From contig KV419437.1 in the NCBI GenBank assembly GCA_001630475.1, positions 226,053 through 290,052 of the forward strand: a DNA stretch of 64,000 bases, in the 5' to 3' direction. Position 1 is the stretch's first letter, and every line of letters starts with the position of its first letter. The notes below the pieces were generated by a model, which was given only the letters and a program-made list of their open reading frames with translations, searched no databases and was not told where the DNA came from. Below, piece by piece: positions 24,046 to 34,624 of the stretch. The stretch is from Sistotremastrum niveocremeum HHB9708. Taxonomy: Eukaryota > Basidiomycota > Agaricomycetes > Sistotremastrales > Sistotremastraceae. Both the position numbers and the translations under genes were made by a program.

Positions 24046-24621
24046 GATCGACGTTCGCTGCTAACTTGTAGCATGGCAAAGTCAGGTAAGCCTGAGTGAG
24101 CTGGTCGATAGAGACGTTCACCTTTTCTCGATATCGAGTCGCTGTGAAGAGCACTGATTTCTATTGATGCTCTAGTTATATAGTTGTTAAGCCTCCTAAA
24201 CGCCACATGAGGACCACACGTGCATCGTGTGGGACTCGAATACATCGTAAAATTAATAACATGTGGTTTCGAGGGCTATTATAGATCTGATTCTGACACT
24301 GTCGCATATGACCGGTCTTCCTTGGCCCTGCATTAATATTAATCGCCGTAGCAGTCCACTTCATCTCACAGCGTTAAACCTTGAATTCGGTGCGAGTACA
24401 TCAGGCCGAGACTGAACCCAACTGGATATAGCGACCTCTTATACGCAGAATAATATCAGTTGTCGAATTGTTCGAGCTCGGGTGAGCCCAATTTGTCAAT
24501 TTTGTTCCGAGTGGCGGGGCAACTCCGACGCCGCCCCGCCAAAACATGTCCACTGCTACTACATGTGTTGGAGAAATGCTCGAATCTGAGCACCGCAATA
24601 CAATCGAATAGATATTGACCC
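24046..24621. promoter_or_regulatory. Promoter of tandem copy 2 and 3' flank of copy 3
   Basis: A TATATAAC element (minus strand) lies near 24175-24182, about 130 bp upstream of the copy 2 start. The block around 24185-24260 (CACATGAGGACCACACGTGCATCGTGTG) recurs near 25160-25200 upstream of copy 3. The 40 bp at 24491-24530 matches 23541-23580. Confidence 0.55.
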
Positions 24622-25012
24622 TCAGATCTTCCACGTGCCTTTCCAAGACCCTACCGGGAAGCTCTTGCTAGTAGCCTCGTATTCCCTTGAGAAGAATGAA
24701 GTAGTACTCTCCTCAGAACCAGGGAACAGAGTGACCGTCATGACCTTCCCGTCTCCAGTAATGACCAACAATACGTCTCCCGAATCGACGCCAGTGGGCG
24801 GTCCGTCGACTTTCGGACCTGTACACATCCCAGATACACTTTTGGATCCGTCGTACGAACCCCAGCCGTTCGTGAATGTCACTCGGGTACTGTCGAGGAG
24901 GAAGGAAAAGTGACTGTTATCGCCAGCTTTGAATACGAGATTGAGTGTTGCTTAATGGTCGTCAGGTTTTTCTAGTATAATTCGAGGCCTTACGGGACTG
25001 ACCTTCGCTCAT
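24622..25012 (-). CDS. Small beta-rich protein, tandem copy 3
   Basis: Exons 25003-25012 (10 nt, MSE plus one base) and 24622-24950 are joined across a 52 nt intron, giving 112 residues. It reads TLNLVFKAGDNSHFSFLLDS, STRVTFTNGWGSYDGSK, CTGPKVDGPPTGVDSGD, then MTVTLFPGSEEST and GSWKGTWKI. It is the closest relative of copy 2, from which it differs mainly in surface-type residues. There is no signal peptide or membrane segment. The three genes are in the same orientation at about 0.9 kb spacing. Function unknown. The C-terminal pattern (LTL strand, then G-x-W/Y-x-G-x-W) also appears in the genes at 51586-52134 and 62422-62927. Confidence 0.8.
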
Positions 25013-25574
25013 TATTGAATGTTCGCTGTTAACATGTAGGGCGAGAGAGTCAGGAAATTCTCACTGAATCGGTCAATAGAGAATATTACCTTAGCCAAGG
25101 GAGAGTCACTGGGCAGAGCACTGCGTTCCGTCGTGGTCCTCTCTAATATATCTGCAAAGCTTTCTAAACACAACATGAGGATCACACGTGTGTGGCGTGG
25201 AATCCGAATACATAGCAGGAATAACAACACGCGGTTTTTGAGGGGCACGAGTAGAGTTTCAGCTTGATGAATTCTGATTGTCTCGCATTTCGCCGATGAT
25301 TCTGAGTCGTGGACAGGCCGCAGCAGAGAAATACCCCATTCCCAACTCGCAATTGAACGCACTGACTGTTTTTAATGCAAAAGAGAATCATCCTTTGATA
25401 TCATAGTCGAGCACAAACAGGAGGTGAAACGATGACAATGAAGAGGCGATCAATTTACACATAAGAAATATCAACTGCTTCTAGATGTACCAGAGAATTC
25501 GATAAAACTATGATTCCGAGATCAAGGTATCCGAAAGAGTAGATTACCATAACCACCAACGCTGCCGAGCACAA
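25013..25574. promoter_or_regulatory. Promoter of tandem copy 3 and 3' flank of the first F-box gene
   Basis: The 562 bases hold no gene. The 25150-25250 part matches the copy 2 promoter. The 25315-25430 part (GCAGAGAAATACCCCATTC and onward) resembles 27555-27680, the flank of the second F-box gene, so the F-box duplication included 3' flanking DNA. Confidence 0.5.
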
Positions 25575-27458
25575 TCATAGTTTGAACTCATGGCCGAGCA
25601 TTCCAACATCGAAATGCAGAGGTGATAGTGTTGCCTCCCTCAGATCGATCGTCTTGATGGGACAACCCGCAGTTTTTGACTCTTCAGCGAGGTGAACGAG
25701 GTCCTCAGCGTTGACTTGGCAACCAGGTAGGCTCAATTCTTGGATTGGCGGAGCGCCCGAGAGTACCTCTCGATTGATTGCTCTGAGGGAAGCAATGACG
25801 CCATCAGCTACGCAGTTCCTCAAGGCGAGTGATGTGAGGTCTTGACAACGGGCGAAGAAGGAGTTCAGCGTTTCGAATGGAGGCAAGGTCTTCATGGCGC
25901 CGAGACCAGTGATCTGGATAGACGACAGTCTGTGAGGGAAACAATGGGTGAGGCTCTCAAACACTGGTACGTATTCATCGGCCCCCGTATCCTCTGTAGG
26001 TTCAGAGTTCCACTCGCCACTGAAAGTAGCATGCAGAACAGGAGTAGGATCGTTTTGGCTCCTCAGCATCCGAATTTCCGCAATGGCTCGGCGGTCAAAG
26101 AGAGCACCGTGGTTTCCTCCCAGTATGATCTGCACGACTGATGCAGATTTGCACAGCCTGTCAAGCCATGGATATTCCCATGCCGTATGAGGATTTGACT
26201 GTGGCCACGGGTCGGGAATGTATCCGGTACGACAAATAGCATGAGTAGTGAAATGCTTCAAAGCTGGGAGATCCATCGCTGCGCAGAACCCGCTGACGTT
26301 ATCAATACGCATCGAGGAGAGTGTCAATGTGTGGAGGGCATTGAAAGCCACCGTTTCTACCGGAAGCGTTCCAGGGGACCACTCCCATCCCATGATTTCA
26401 AGTTGTTCGAGGGAGGGCAATTTGGAGAGGCTATCCAAAACTGAAGATCGGGGAAGGGAGGAGCTTGTATAGATGTCATGTTGAAGGCATACAGATTTGA
26501 TTGCGGTGCAGGCCGTCCAATCTTCTGTAAAATGACCAAAAAATAGATCTAGGTGCTCCAAAAGCGGTGGAGGCTCGTCAAAGATGAGAGTCCGTAGACC
26601 TGAAGGCGAAGCAGTGTCAAAGGAAAGACCTCCAGATATATAATTGATTTTTAATGTTCGCAGAATGGGGGCCCGTGCATTCAGCCCGGTCGCACGTTCT
26701 GAGAAGAGTGAGGATCCTACTGACAGTGTCAGATCCCGAGCGCGAACCATTAGAGTTTGGAGAAAATGGGTTTTGTCCTTCGTCTCCAGACCATTGTACT
26801 CCAAGGGGATGTACGAAAGTTCGAATGGGGCTACCAGTGTTAAGGGCAAGCTAGTTCCGCCGCATCGAAGGAAGAGATCGATGATCCGCGAGGGCCAACT
26901 TAAATTGAGAAAAGTGAAAAGGGCCGGGGTGTTCAAGGCTACTCGTCTCCAAGTTTGGCAGACATAAACGAGAGGAAACCAATTGAACCAATCGGCGCTG
27001 GGATCTCGTTCGTACGATCTGCCCTGTTGCTGGTCCTCCCACGCAACGACGCAGTGCTCAAATATAACCGCAAGCACCTCGTTTGGGAGTCTGGCTATGA
27101 GGATGCGTCGATTGAAAGCTCTGTTCACGCTCGCGCGGAGAAGCTCCATGCTCTTCGACATCTTGTCCTGCATGTCTAGGACATATTGATCTGCTTCAGC
27201 AAAACCTTTCGATCCATCCTGGGGAGCGAGACGATACGCCTCTTTTTCTATCTCACACAGAAGCTGGTGGAGAAGCTTGTCCTGAGTGGTGCTCGTGACA
27301 TCGGGAGCCACAGACGTCAAAATCGCTGCAGGATTCCGAGTCTTTCGAATTTGTTCGGAACGAAATCCGTTACCAGACGGTGCCATTATCGACGCGGCAG
27401 TTTCTTGCCAGGGCCTTACCCTGTTGAGATAGGATTGATTAAAAAAGGGGGAGTACAT
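25575..27458 (-). CDS. F-box/LRR-like protein, pair 1 copy A
   Basis: A single uninterrupted frame of 627 residues. The F-box-like segment is at about residues 119-165, with the diagnostic ARLPNEVLAVIFEH, then WFPLVYVCQTWRRVALNTP (the start of the post-F-box region of Agaricomycete F-box proteins). The remaining about 450 residues show irregular leucine-rich repeats (LEQLEIMGWEW, LHTLTLSSMRIDNV, LTSLALRNCVADG, IQELSLPGCQVNAEDL). Such proteins recruit substrates to SCF ligases through Skp1. An N-terminal helical region (residues 55-115, EKEAYRLAPQ to MELLRASVNRAF) is conserved in all four F-box genes in the window. The start ATG at 27458 is supported by the collinear N-terminus of copy B, where VRPW aligns. 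Substrate unknown. Confidence 0.85.
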   Translation of the reverse strand: MYSPFFNQSYLNRVRPWQETAASIMAPSGNGFRSEQIRKTRNPAAILTSVAPDVTSTTQDKLLHQLLCEIEKEAYRLAPQDGSKGFAEADQYVLDMQDKMSKSMELLRASVNRAFNRRILIARLPNEVLAVIFEHCVVAWEDQQQGRSYERDPSADWFNWFPLVYVCQTWRRVALNTPALFTFLNLSWPSRIIDLFLRCGGTSLPLTLVAPFELSYIPLEYNGLETKDKTHFLQTLMVRARDLTLSVGSSLFSERATGLNARAPILRTLKINYISGGLSFDTASPSGLRTLIFDEPPPLLEHLDLFFGHFTEDWTACTAIKSVCLQHDIYTSSSLPRSSVLDSLSKLPSLEQLEIMGWEWSPGTLPVETVAFNALHTLTLSSMRIDNVSGFCAAMDLPALKHFTTHAICRTGYIPDPWPQSNPHTAWEYPWLDRLCKSASVVQIILGGNHGALFDRRAIAEIRMLRSQNDPTPVLHATFSGEWNSEPTEDTGADEYVPVFESLTHCFPHRLSSIQITGLGAMKTLPPFETLNSFFARCQDLTSLALRNCVADGVIASLRAINREVLSGAPPIQELSLPGCQVNAEDLVHLAEESKTAGCPIKTIDLREATLSPLHFDVGMLGHEFKL

Positions 27459-27713
27459 GATGGTTTGAAGGAAGGTTACGCGAGAACCCTGAATTAGGGC
27501 CGCAAGTTCCCGGGTAACTCAAGCTTCACCTTGCGGCTGTATATATTGTGGAATCGCCGTGGCAGAGGAAAGTACTCTATTCCAAGCTCGCAGCGTCGAA
27601 CTCGGCACAACGTACCAATTCGTTTGATGACGCACAGAAAAATCATTATCATTTCATTGCAACATCGAGTACAAACAGACGCTTATATGGTGAGAAGAAA
27701 AGACATACTACGA
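27459..27713. promoter_or_regulatory. Gap between the two tandem F-box genes
   Basis: A 255 bp gap holding the copy A promoter and the copy B 3' flank; it partly matches 25315-25430. Confidence 0.45.
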
Positions 27714-29600
27714 TCATAGTCTGAACTCGTGGCCGAGCATTCCAACATCGAAGTTCAAGGGTAACAGTGTCGTCTCCCTCAAATCGATAGTTTTGATGGG
27801 ACGACCCGCAGCTTTTGATTCTTCGGCAAGGTGAAAGAGGTCCTCAGCGCTGACTTGGCAATGAGGTAGGTTCAACTCCTGGATCAGCGGTGCGCCTAAG
27901 GGGACCCCTCGATTGATTGTTCTGAGGGCAGCAACGACACCGTCAGGTATGCAATTCTTCACGGTTATTGACGTAAGGCCTCGACAGCGGTCGAAAAAGG
28001 GATTTAACTTGTCATTGGAGGGTAAGTCCTTCATAGATCCCAGACCCGTTATGGTGAGGGAAGACGGATGAGGTGCGAAACGATGCGTCAGGATCTCGAA
28101 CAGCGGACTGTGTTCCGTTGCCCTGGTATCAACTGAAATCTCAGATTGCCAATTTCCATTGAAAGTGATGTGAATAACAGGGGTGAGGTCGCTTTCGTTC
28201 TTCAGCATCCGGATTTCTCCAATAACATGAGGACCGAGAATATCATTGGGCTCTCCCAGCGCAATGTGCAAACATGGTGCAGATTTGCACAACCTGGTGA
28301 GCCAGGCCCATTCCCATTGTTGTACAATGGGCTGCGGCCACGGGCCCGCCATGATTCCGGCGTTGTTGAAACCGTACAGATTGAACTGCCTCAAAACAGG
28401 TAATTCCAACAGTCCGTAGACATTGGTCATATTATCAAAACTCATAGAGGAGAGTGTTAATGTGTGCAGTGTATTCAACGTCGCTGGCTCCGGCTGTGCG
28501 AGTGAAGGGGACCACCCAGATTCCCTGATCGAGAGACGTTCAAGAGCTGGCAACTTGGACAGTCTACTAAAGACTGATGCTGTGGGAAGGGCGCCTGTGT
28601 AGGAACCATATCGAATGGATACAGATTTGAGAGAGGGACAGGCAGCCCAATCTTCAGTGAAGTCGACGAAATTCAAATCCAGATGTTCCAACAGTGGGGG
28701 AGGGTCTCTGAATATGCGAGTCCGTAGACCCAAGGTTTCAACTTCGGGAGGCCCGAAGGAAGGCTCTTGCGCTTGGGAGAGTCTCAACTTTCGCAGAATT
28801 GGGGCTTGTGCGTCCAACCCGTTCGGACAGTCCGTGAAGAACGGTTTTCCCACTGTCAACGTCAGATCCCGAGCACGTGGGATGAGGCAACGGAGAAAAT
28901 GGGCTTGATCCTTGACCTCCACGCCATTGTACTCGGCGGGAAGGTACGAAAGGGCAACCGGGACGATCAATGTCAACGGTAGAGTAGTTCCTCCACATCG
29001 AAGATAGAGATCAATAGTCCCAGAAGGCCAGTACAGATTGAGTCGAGTGAAAAGAGACGGTGTGTTCAATGCTACTTGTCTCCAAGTTTGGCAAACGTAC
29101 ACGAGAGGAAACCAAGTGAAAAAGTAGTAATTGTCTGGAACCGGTCGGTCGCGCGACGCACCATGTTGCTCCTCCTCCCACAAAACGATGTAGTGCTCGA
29201 ATATAGCCGCTAGCACCTCGTCTGGGAGTCTGGCTATGAGGACGCGTCGATTAAAAACTCGGTTCACGCTAGCACGGAGGAGCGCCATGCTGTTCCACAT
29301 TTTGTCCTGCATATCCAGAACATATTGGTCGGCCTCCGTAAAGCTGGTTGATCCATCCTCGGGACCGAGACGATATGCCTCTTTCTCGATTCCACATAGT
29401 AATCGATGGAGGAGCTTATCCTCAGGCGAGCTCGCGACGTCGGGAGCTGAACTCGTCAGAATGGCCTCACGATTTAGAGTGGGCTTGAGACGATGCTCGT
29501 TGTGAGATGTTGTCATCATGGACCGAGCAATTTCTGGCCATGGCCGTACCATTTCTGGATAGGAGAAAGCGGGCATACCGTAGGGGAGTTGGTGGAACAT
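27714..29600 (-). CDS. F-box/LRR-like protein, pair 1 copy B
   Basis: A single-exon frame of 628 residues, collinear with the neighbouring copy A over its full length, so the two are a tandem duplicate. The F-box part reads NRRVLIARLPDEVLAAIFEH, followed by FTWFPLVYVCQTWRQVALNTP. Leucine-rich segments follow (LERLSIRESGW, LHTLTLSSMSFDNM, LTSITVKNCIPDG, IQELNLPHCQVSAEDL), and the C-terminus LLPLNFDVGMLGHEFRL mirrors that of copy A. The N-terminal helical segment (DKLLHRLLCGIEKEAYRL) precedes the F-box. Differences between the copies are spread across the LRR half and fewer near the F-box, which fits conserved Skp1 binding with diverging targets. No stop or frameshift is seen. Confidence 0.85.
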   Translation of the reverse strand: MFHQLPYGMPAFSYPEMVRPWPEIARSMMTTSHNEHRLKPTLNREAILTSSAPDVASSPEDKLLHRLLCGIEKEAYRLGPEDGSTSFTEADQYVLDMQDKMWNSMALLRASVNRVFNRRVLIARLPDEVLAAIFEHYIVLWEEEQHGASRDRPVPDNYYFFTWFPLVYVCQTWRQVALNTPSLFTRLNLYWPSGTIDLYLRCGGTTLPLTLIVPVALSYLPAEYNGVEVKDQAHFLRCLIPRARDLTLTVGKPFFTDCPNGLDAQAPILRKLRLSQAQEPSFGPPEVETLGLRTRIFRDPPPLLEHLDLNFVDFTEDWAACPSLKSVSIRYGSYTGALPTASVFSRLSKLPALERLSIRESGWSPSLAQPEPATLNTLHTLTLSSMSFDNMTNVYGLLELPVLRQFNLYGFNNAGIMAGPWPQPIVQQWEWAWLTRLCKSAPCLHIALGEPNDILGPHVIGEIRMLKNESDLTPVIHITFNGNWQSEISVDTRATEHSPLFEILTHRFAPHPSSLTITGLGSMKDLPSNDKLNPFFDRCRGLTSITVKNCIPDGVVAALRTINRGVPLGAPLIQELNLPHCQVSAEDLFHLAEESKAAGRPIKTIDLRETTLLPLNFDVGMLGHEFRL

Positions 29601-29714
29601 GATGGTTCGTAACTTGAATCGACGCGACGAGGACCCTGAGCGCAGAGCTCTGAGAACACCACTCTACGATACCTGAGTACATTTTCGGTCCCACTTCGTG
29701 AATCCCGCTAATTA

Positions 29715-31183
29715 TCATTCTGTACAACCACTACTAAGAACAGTGCTCAGTTCCTCCTCAACTTCTGCCAATCTTAAGCCCAATTGTATCACTTGCTCGT
29801 CTGTTACATTCGCAACAGAGAATCTGACACATTCTTCCGCATCACTCCAATCGGTCTTTTTGTCACCGGCAGTGGGTGCGAAGAAAGTCCCCGGTAAAGT
29901 GACAACACCATAGCGAGTAGCGAGTATCTTCGAAACGATTTCCGACGAAGTTCCTGGGAAAGGGTGCCTCACGAACGCGAAGAAGCCACCTTGAGACTTG
30001 ATAGACCATGATTGGGGAAGAACGCGATGGAATAACCGATGTCTACTCGCGATAGCAGCTGACGTAGACTGTACGAACGGGCGCAAGGTTGGCATCAGTG
30101 GGTGTAGTGCAAGTTGGATAGGTCGAGGTGGACAGATCTGGGACAAAACGTCAGCGAGGAGGCCAACGAGTCTCATACTGCTTACCTGAAGACAATCTAG
30201 GACAGTATTCGTCTGCTGCAGAACAGAAGAATCTGCAACCATAGCTCCAAGGCGATGTCCGGGTAGACAGTAGCTTTTCGAGAAGGAGAACAAATGAATC
30301 AGCGTACTTCGCCAAGTCCCATCTCCAAGAGAAGAGTGAAACAGATCATGCGGTTGCCCTTCGACGATCAAATCACGATAAGTTTCGTCGACAATGAGCG
30401 CGACGTTCTTAGAATACGCAAGTTCCGCGAATGCTTTGATTAGCTCCGGCGGATACACAGCACCAGTCTTGAGAATAATGAGCCATCGGAAGAATAAATG
30501 AGTATCTTGAGCGCACAGGATTATTTGGAGTGACAAGGGCAATCGCTCTTGTCTTGGATGTAATCAGAGATGCACATTCGCTCACGTTGGGACGAAAGCC
30601 ACGGGTCGAATGCGTGTACAGAGGAACCACACCAATTCCAAGCATAGTCAAGCTCATCCTACATCAATCGATCCATATTAACGATTAATCGACACGTTCA
30701 AAAAGAGCATGACTCACTGATGATTGAAATACCAAGGAACGGGAAGGATGACTTCATCTCCAGCACTAGCCACGCTCATCACAGCAGCGATAAAAGCCAT
30801 ATTGCAACCAGAAGTAAGAGCAACATCCTGAGGCTTTATATCTGCATCCTCTCCATAGACCGACTTCATTTCATTGACAAGTGCCAGCCGCATTGGAGCT
30901 TCGCCGTTCATCGGTCCATAGCCACAAGCTGCTGGAGAGCTGGAAGTCTTGCCTATCGCTTCTAACAGAGTATCGGGTGGCGAGATCCCTGGTACGCCTT
31001 GTGAAAGGTCAATCAGAGGCCTTTCAGGCGTCCGGACGTATGAAGCTGCCCATTGATACGCCAGAGGAATTCTGTAAGGAGAGATAATGAGTAAATGGCG
31101 CCCCTTTCAATAATTTGGAGAATTTACGGTGGCGGCGCAGTAGCTTTAACCGTGCTGGATAAGAGAAACCGAACGCCTGACAT
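29715..31183 (-). CDS. PLP-dependent aminotransferase, class I/II
   Basis: Five exons (31128-31183, 30718-31071, 30517-30658, 30186-30467, 29715-30137) give 418 residues. This is a fold-type I aminotransferase of the aspartate/aromatic class. The PLP-phosphate site reads TSGCNMAF; TPNNPTGAVYPP carries the substrate-binding Asn; LIVDETYRDL has the pyridine-contacting Asp211 and Tyr214; LFSFSKSYCLPGHRLG has the Schiff-base Lys248. The N-terminus MSGVRFLLSSTVKATAPPPI is short, without a strong organelle signal. The start was chosen because its exon joins in phase to IPLAYQWAASY; a longer upstream frame is out of phase. The amino-donor specificity cannot be read from the sequence. Intron 3 ends in CAAG. 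It lies next to the 3' end of the RRN6-like gene. Confidence 0.9.
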
Positions 31184-31437
31184 CTACTTCGAAGAAGATT
31201 GAGTAGAGTACGAAGGCCCTGAACATGGCTGAATTGGAAAACGTCGCGATTCCGTCGGATGGCCATGCCGCGGAGTGCTGCAGTGATGAGCATTGGTGAA
31301 TCAATCAATACTATGAACGATATACAACTAGATACAAGTGATAGGGTATACGATTATATGGAAGCTCTAGCATAATCCAGACCGCGAAGAATAATATACC
31401 AATATGATACTTCAGTGTGCCGCCCAAAGTGCACCCT

Positions 31438-34400
31438 CTAAAACCCTCCTGTCCTTTTCTTCGGTTTCTTCGCACCATTGGCTCGAGACGCGAAAGGCCC
31501 TGCAACAGGCTGTGTAGCAGGAAGGAGTTCCTGCGAGAACCCAGATTGTTTCTGGGAGGCGGGAAGCTGAGTGCCGAATCGAGGTGGAGCCAAATCGCGC
31601 TCGAGACTCCTTGCACGTTGTAGGAAAGCAGGAGGCTGCGTTTGTGTTTGCGAAGACATGATACGAGGTGGCTGAGATGGTTGCAGAGCGGGAATGCCAC
31701 CGCTTACTCCCAACTTCATCTTTGATTTAGCTCCTCTGTCTCGTACTTTCCCGGACCCAAAGAGCTCAGATTCGCTCTCGTTATCGCTAGTTTCGCGGGA
31801 TGTATACGGGTCTTTGTATTTATAGCTGCGAGGGTTTTCACCGATAGTCCATTCCTGAAGCAGTAGGCGTACACCTATGGGAACAGGCTGCTCTCCGTTC
31901 GATACACCCGCTTTTCCTGTTTCAGAGAATGCAGGACGAAGGAAGGAGAATGTGAGAGGTAACGGCGGCGTTGTATGATTGGCAGCCGGTGAATCAGGTT
32001 GGGATGGAGTTGAGTCCAGCGATTCCTCGGGAGAGTTTGACTCAGGATTCGTTATAGAAGATTGAAAGCCTCTCCACGAGAAAATGTCCATCGATAATCT
32101 GAAATCGAGCGCAAGGCGTTCGCATACCTTCTGCTGAATTCGGAGGACGTTTTCAGGAAGTGGCCTTTCGGTTGAACCGATGGTGTTGAATTGGGACAGG
32201 TAATCTGCCATATTGGCAAAGTCCGAAGGGAAATACGGATCAAGGTTCTGTAAAGTCTTGTGATGATTATGGCGCCATAAGGCTGAATTTTTTATGAGCT
32301 GAATGGGAATGTCGTCGGGATGCATATGGCGAGCGAGGAGAGGACCATGGAGGTCAGTTCCAGAAAGAAAGGAGCTTCGTCCTCGACGGGGTGCCACGCT
32401 TGTTCTGAATGTCAAGTCGAAGCTGTAAAAGAGTTAGCTAGAACACCTATGATGAACCAAAAAGAGTTACGTCGTGAACATATTAGGTTCCTGTGTGGCA
32501 TCGCCTGCTTTGAGATACGCAATTATGCGATCATTCACGCTCCTGGCGGTCGCGGAGTATTCTTCGTCATTCACAATGTTAGGCTCCTTGCAGATAAAAA
32601 GTCCTGGGTGCACGGTCAAACTCCGACTCCTGTCATACTCGGGCACTCACTTTTATATAGACGGCTGAGATCGATAGTAATTTTCTTCTTTTGTCCCAGT
32701 GCTCCAACGTTCGCCCTCAACTCAGTCGATGCGAGATTCTCGAGTCGTGCGTCCCATTTCAAGCCCAAAACGTCTCGCACCTCCATAGCATTAGACGCAA
32801 CGCTCGTATCATTAAGCTGAAGAAGAGTCTGATATATCGCACCCCTTTCCGACAGTTCGAACAGCGCAAATGTCTCGGGTTCGCATCCAGGGATCGGCAT
32901 GAGGCAAGTTCCCGCTCGAGGAGAAGAGGGCCTGAAGAATCCTGTGCCATCCAAGGAATATGGTTTGCGCCAGGAATAGATCAGATTCCCTTCTTCGCGT
33001 GAGACATCGTAAATTGCCGTAACGCCGCTTTCGCGTGACTGCAAGATCCAGACAGGAACTGTAGCTAAGTTCGGAAATACTGATTAACCGGATAACACCA
33101 ATCCACGTACACGAGCCGACGGTAACTGACAATGTCTTGAGCGAGACGTTAGGCTGTCTCTCATGCTTCCATGTCATAAGAGGCCGCTTTATGTCGGAAG
33201 AATCGAACCACATCATCTTGAGCGTCGTAGTCACGCATATAAGACTGCCGTCCGAAGACTCAGTAACCGATGTGATCTTCCCATCGTCCTCTCGAGGGTG
33301 CCATTCACAGAGACTTTTTCTAGACTGTTTGTATTGTTACCGCACCGCCTACAGGACATCGAAAAGTAGCATACCCTTATATGCACCTGGTACAAGGCTG
33401 AATCAGACGTTGCGAATGCTTGAGATTCGTTCGAAGACCATTTTACTCTCCAAGAGTCAGATTCTTGGATCGATAACTCGTCAGATCTCGTTGCGCATAC
33501 AAAGGTCCTGCAAACGGTTGAGTCGCAAGGAATCAACCCATAAGAAAAACATACAAAGAAAAAGATCCAGCATCATTGATCGAAGCCGCATAGAGTTCAC
33601 CAATCGCATTGACAAATAGAACCGAGGATCCAGACGGTTTCATCGACATGTCGGCGATGGTTTTATCAGAGGTGTCCTCAGGTCCCATGAAAGCCAATTC
33701 GACGGGCTGAAGACTAGGGGCGCCACCACGTACGGTCGAAGCTGTGATCTGCAGGAACGACACCGAAGTGAAATCGCGAACTACCAGAGAAAGTGGGCTC
33801 GGCGTCGAAGATCCTTCTATCTGCTGGATGGGCGTTCTGAAAGAGGCAGATCCCGATGCGCTGGGACAGAATACGAGAGTTGAATCGGATTGGACATGAA
33901 AAGGTGAAAGATCTGGGTAAAGATGTTAATAAAGAATATCTATAGAGAGGCTGGAATAACGGACTGAGCTGATCTCCTAGCTGACCACTAGGGAATGCTA
34001 ATAAATCCATCACAGCCCCATCTTCATCTTGAACTTTGACATGCGTTATCCTGTTCCCATACGATCTATCCGAAGAATCTTTAGATTTGGCCGCGAGATC
34101 CTTGTATTCGTCTTCGATAAGTTCAATTGGTATGTCGAGATCAGGGAAAGAGCTCCGTAAGAACATGGCCTAAAGAATGATGATCTTTAAGAAAGTATGA
34201 TATAATAGACAACGGAACGTCTTACTCCTTGTTCAGCAAGTTTTCGACTGGTGGCTTCCGGATGCGTGACTTCAGGTGGCTTGGTCTCAGGAAAGACTCG
34301 CAGGTGAGGTCCAAGACTGCATATTTTGGGATGCCCTATATAATAATCAGTAATTATACAACGCTGCGATAACAGTTTAGACTCACCATCGTCCTTGGAT

Positions 34401-34570
34401 ACAAACGTCCATTGCAGTCCGCTCCTCTCATCTTCAACCAAAGTCGCAGCACCCGCACTCCCACCAACCAACTCAACAGCATCCCATCTCCTTCCCTCAG
34501 CTTGAGTTTTCCTACGTTTCTTCCCCGTCCTCACATTCGGTCGTCTGTTCGAAGTCGTAGGCCATTCCAT
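31438..34570 (-). CDS. RNA polymerase I core-factor subunit, Rrn6-like
   Basis: Nine exons (34387-34570, 34226-34335, 33986-34169, 33555-33912, 33375-33507, 33111-33324, 32651-33064, 32471-32603, 31438-32422) join in phase to give 904 residues. The size, the beta-propeller-like N-terminal two thirds ([52 protein letters not shown]), a helical part ([19 protein letters not shown]) and the Lys-rich end [10 protein letters not shown] fit the Rrn6/TAF1C-like family, which helps recruit Pol I to rDNA. Identity rests on overall architecture and is moderately sure; any WD-like nuclear protein would be the alternative. Exon 6 uses the GTACGT donor at 33110: the nearer GTCAGT donor would break the frame. 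It diverges from the uL3m gene. Confidence 0.7.
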
Positions 34571-34624
34571 CTTCCATCCTGCCACTTTTCAGGATCGCTC
34601 GGCAATTTCCGTCGAAAGCTTTCG
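34571..34624. promoter_or_regulatory. 54 bp divergent promoter between RRN6-like and uL3m genes
   Basis: The two ATGs are only 54 bp apart and point away from each other. The intervening sequence is CTTCCATCCTGCCACTTTTC-like, with no TATA box. The transcription starts may overlap or lie inside the neighbouring coding exon. Confidence 0.6.

Noticed and set aside
33065-33130. GTCAGT donor at 33130 for RRN6-like exon 6
   Set aside because: It puts the next exon out of frame; the GTACGT donor at 33110 with the TTAG acceptor keeps phase and gives a continuous protein.
34412-34624. In-frame extension of uL3m upstream of the ATG at 34625
   Set aside because: It overlaps exon 1 of the RRN6-like gene on the other strand and would place a non-mitochondrial-looking peptide before a good presequence.
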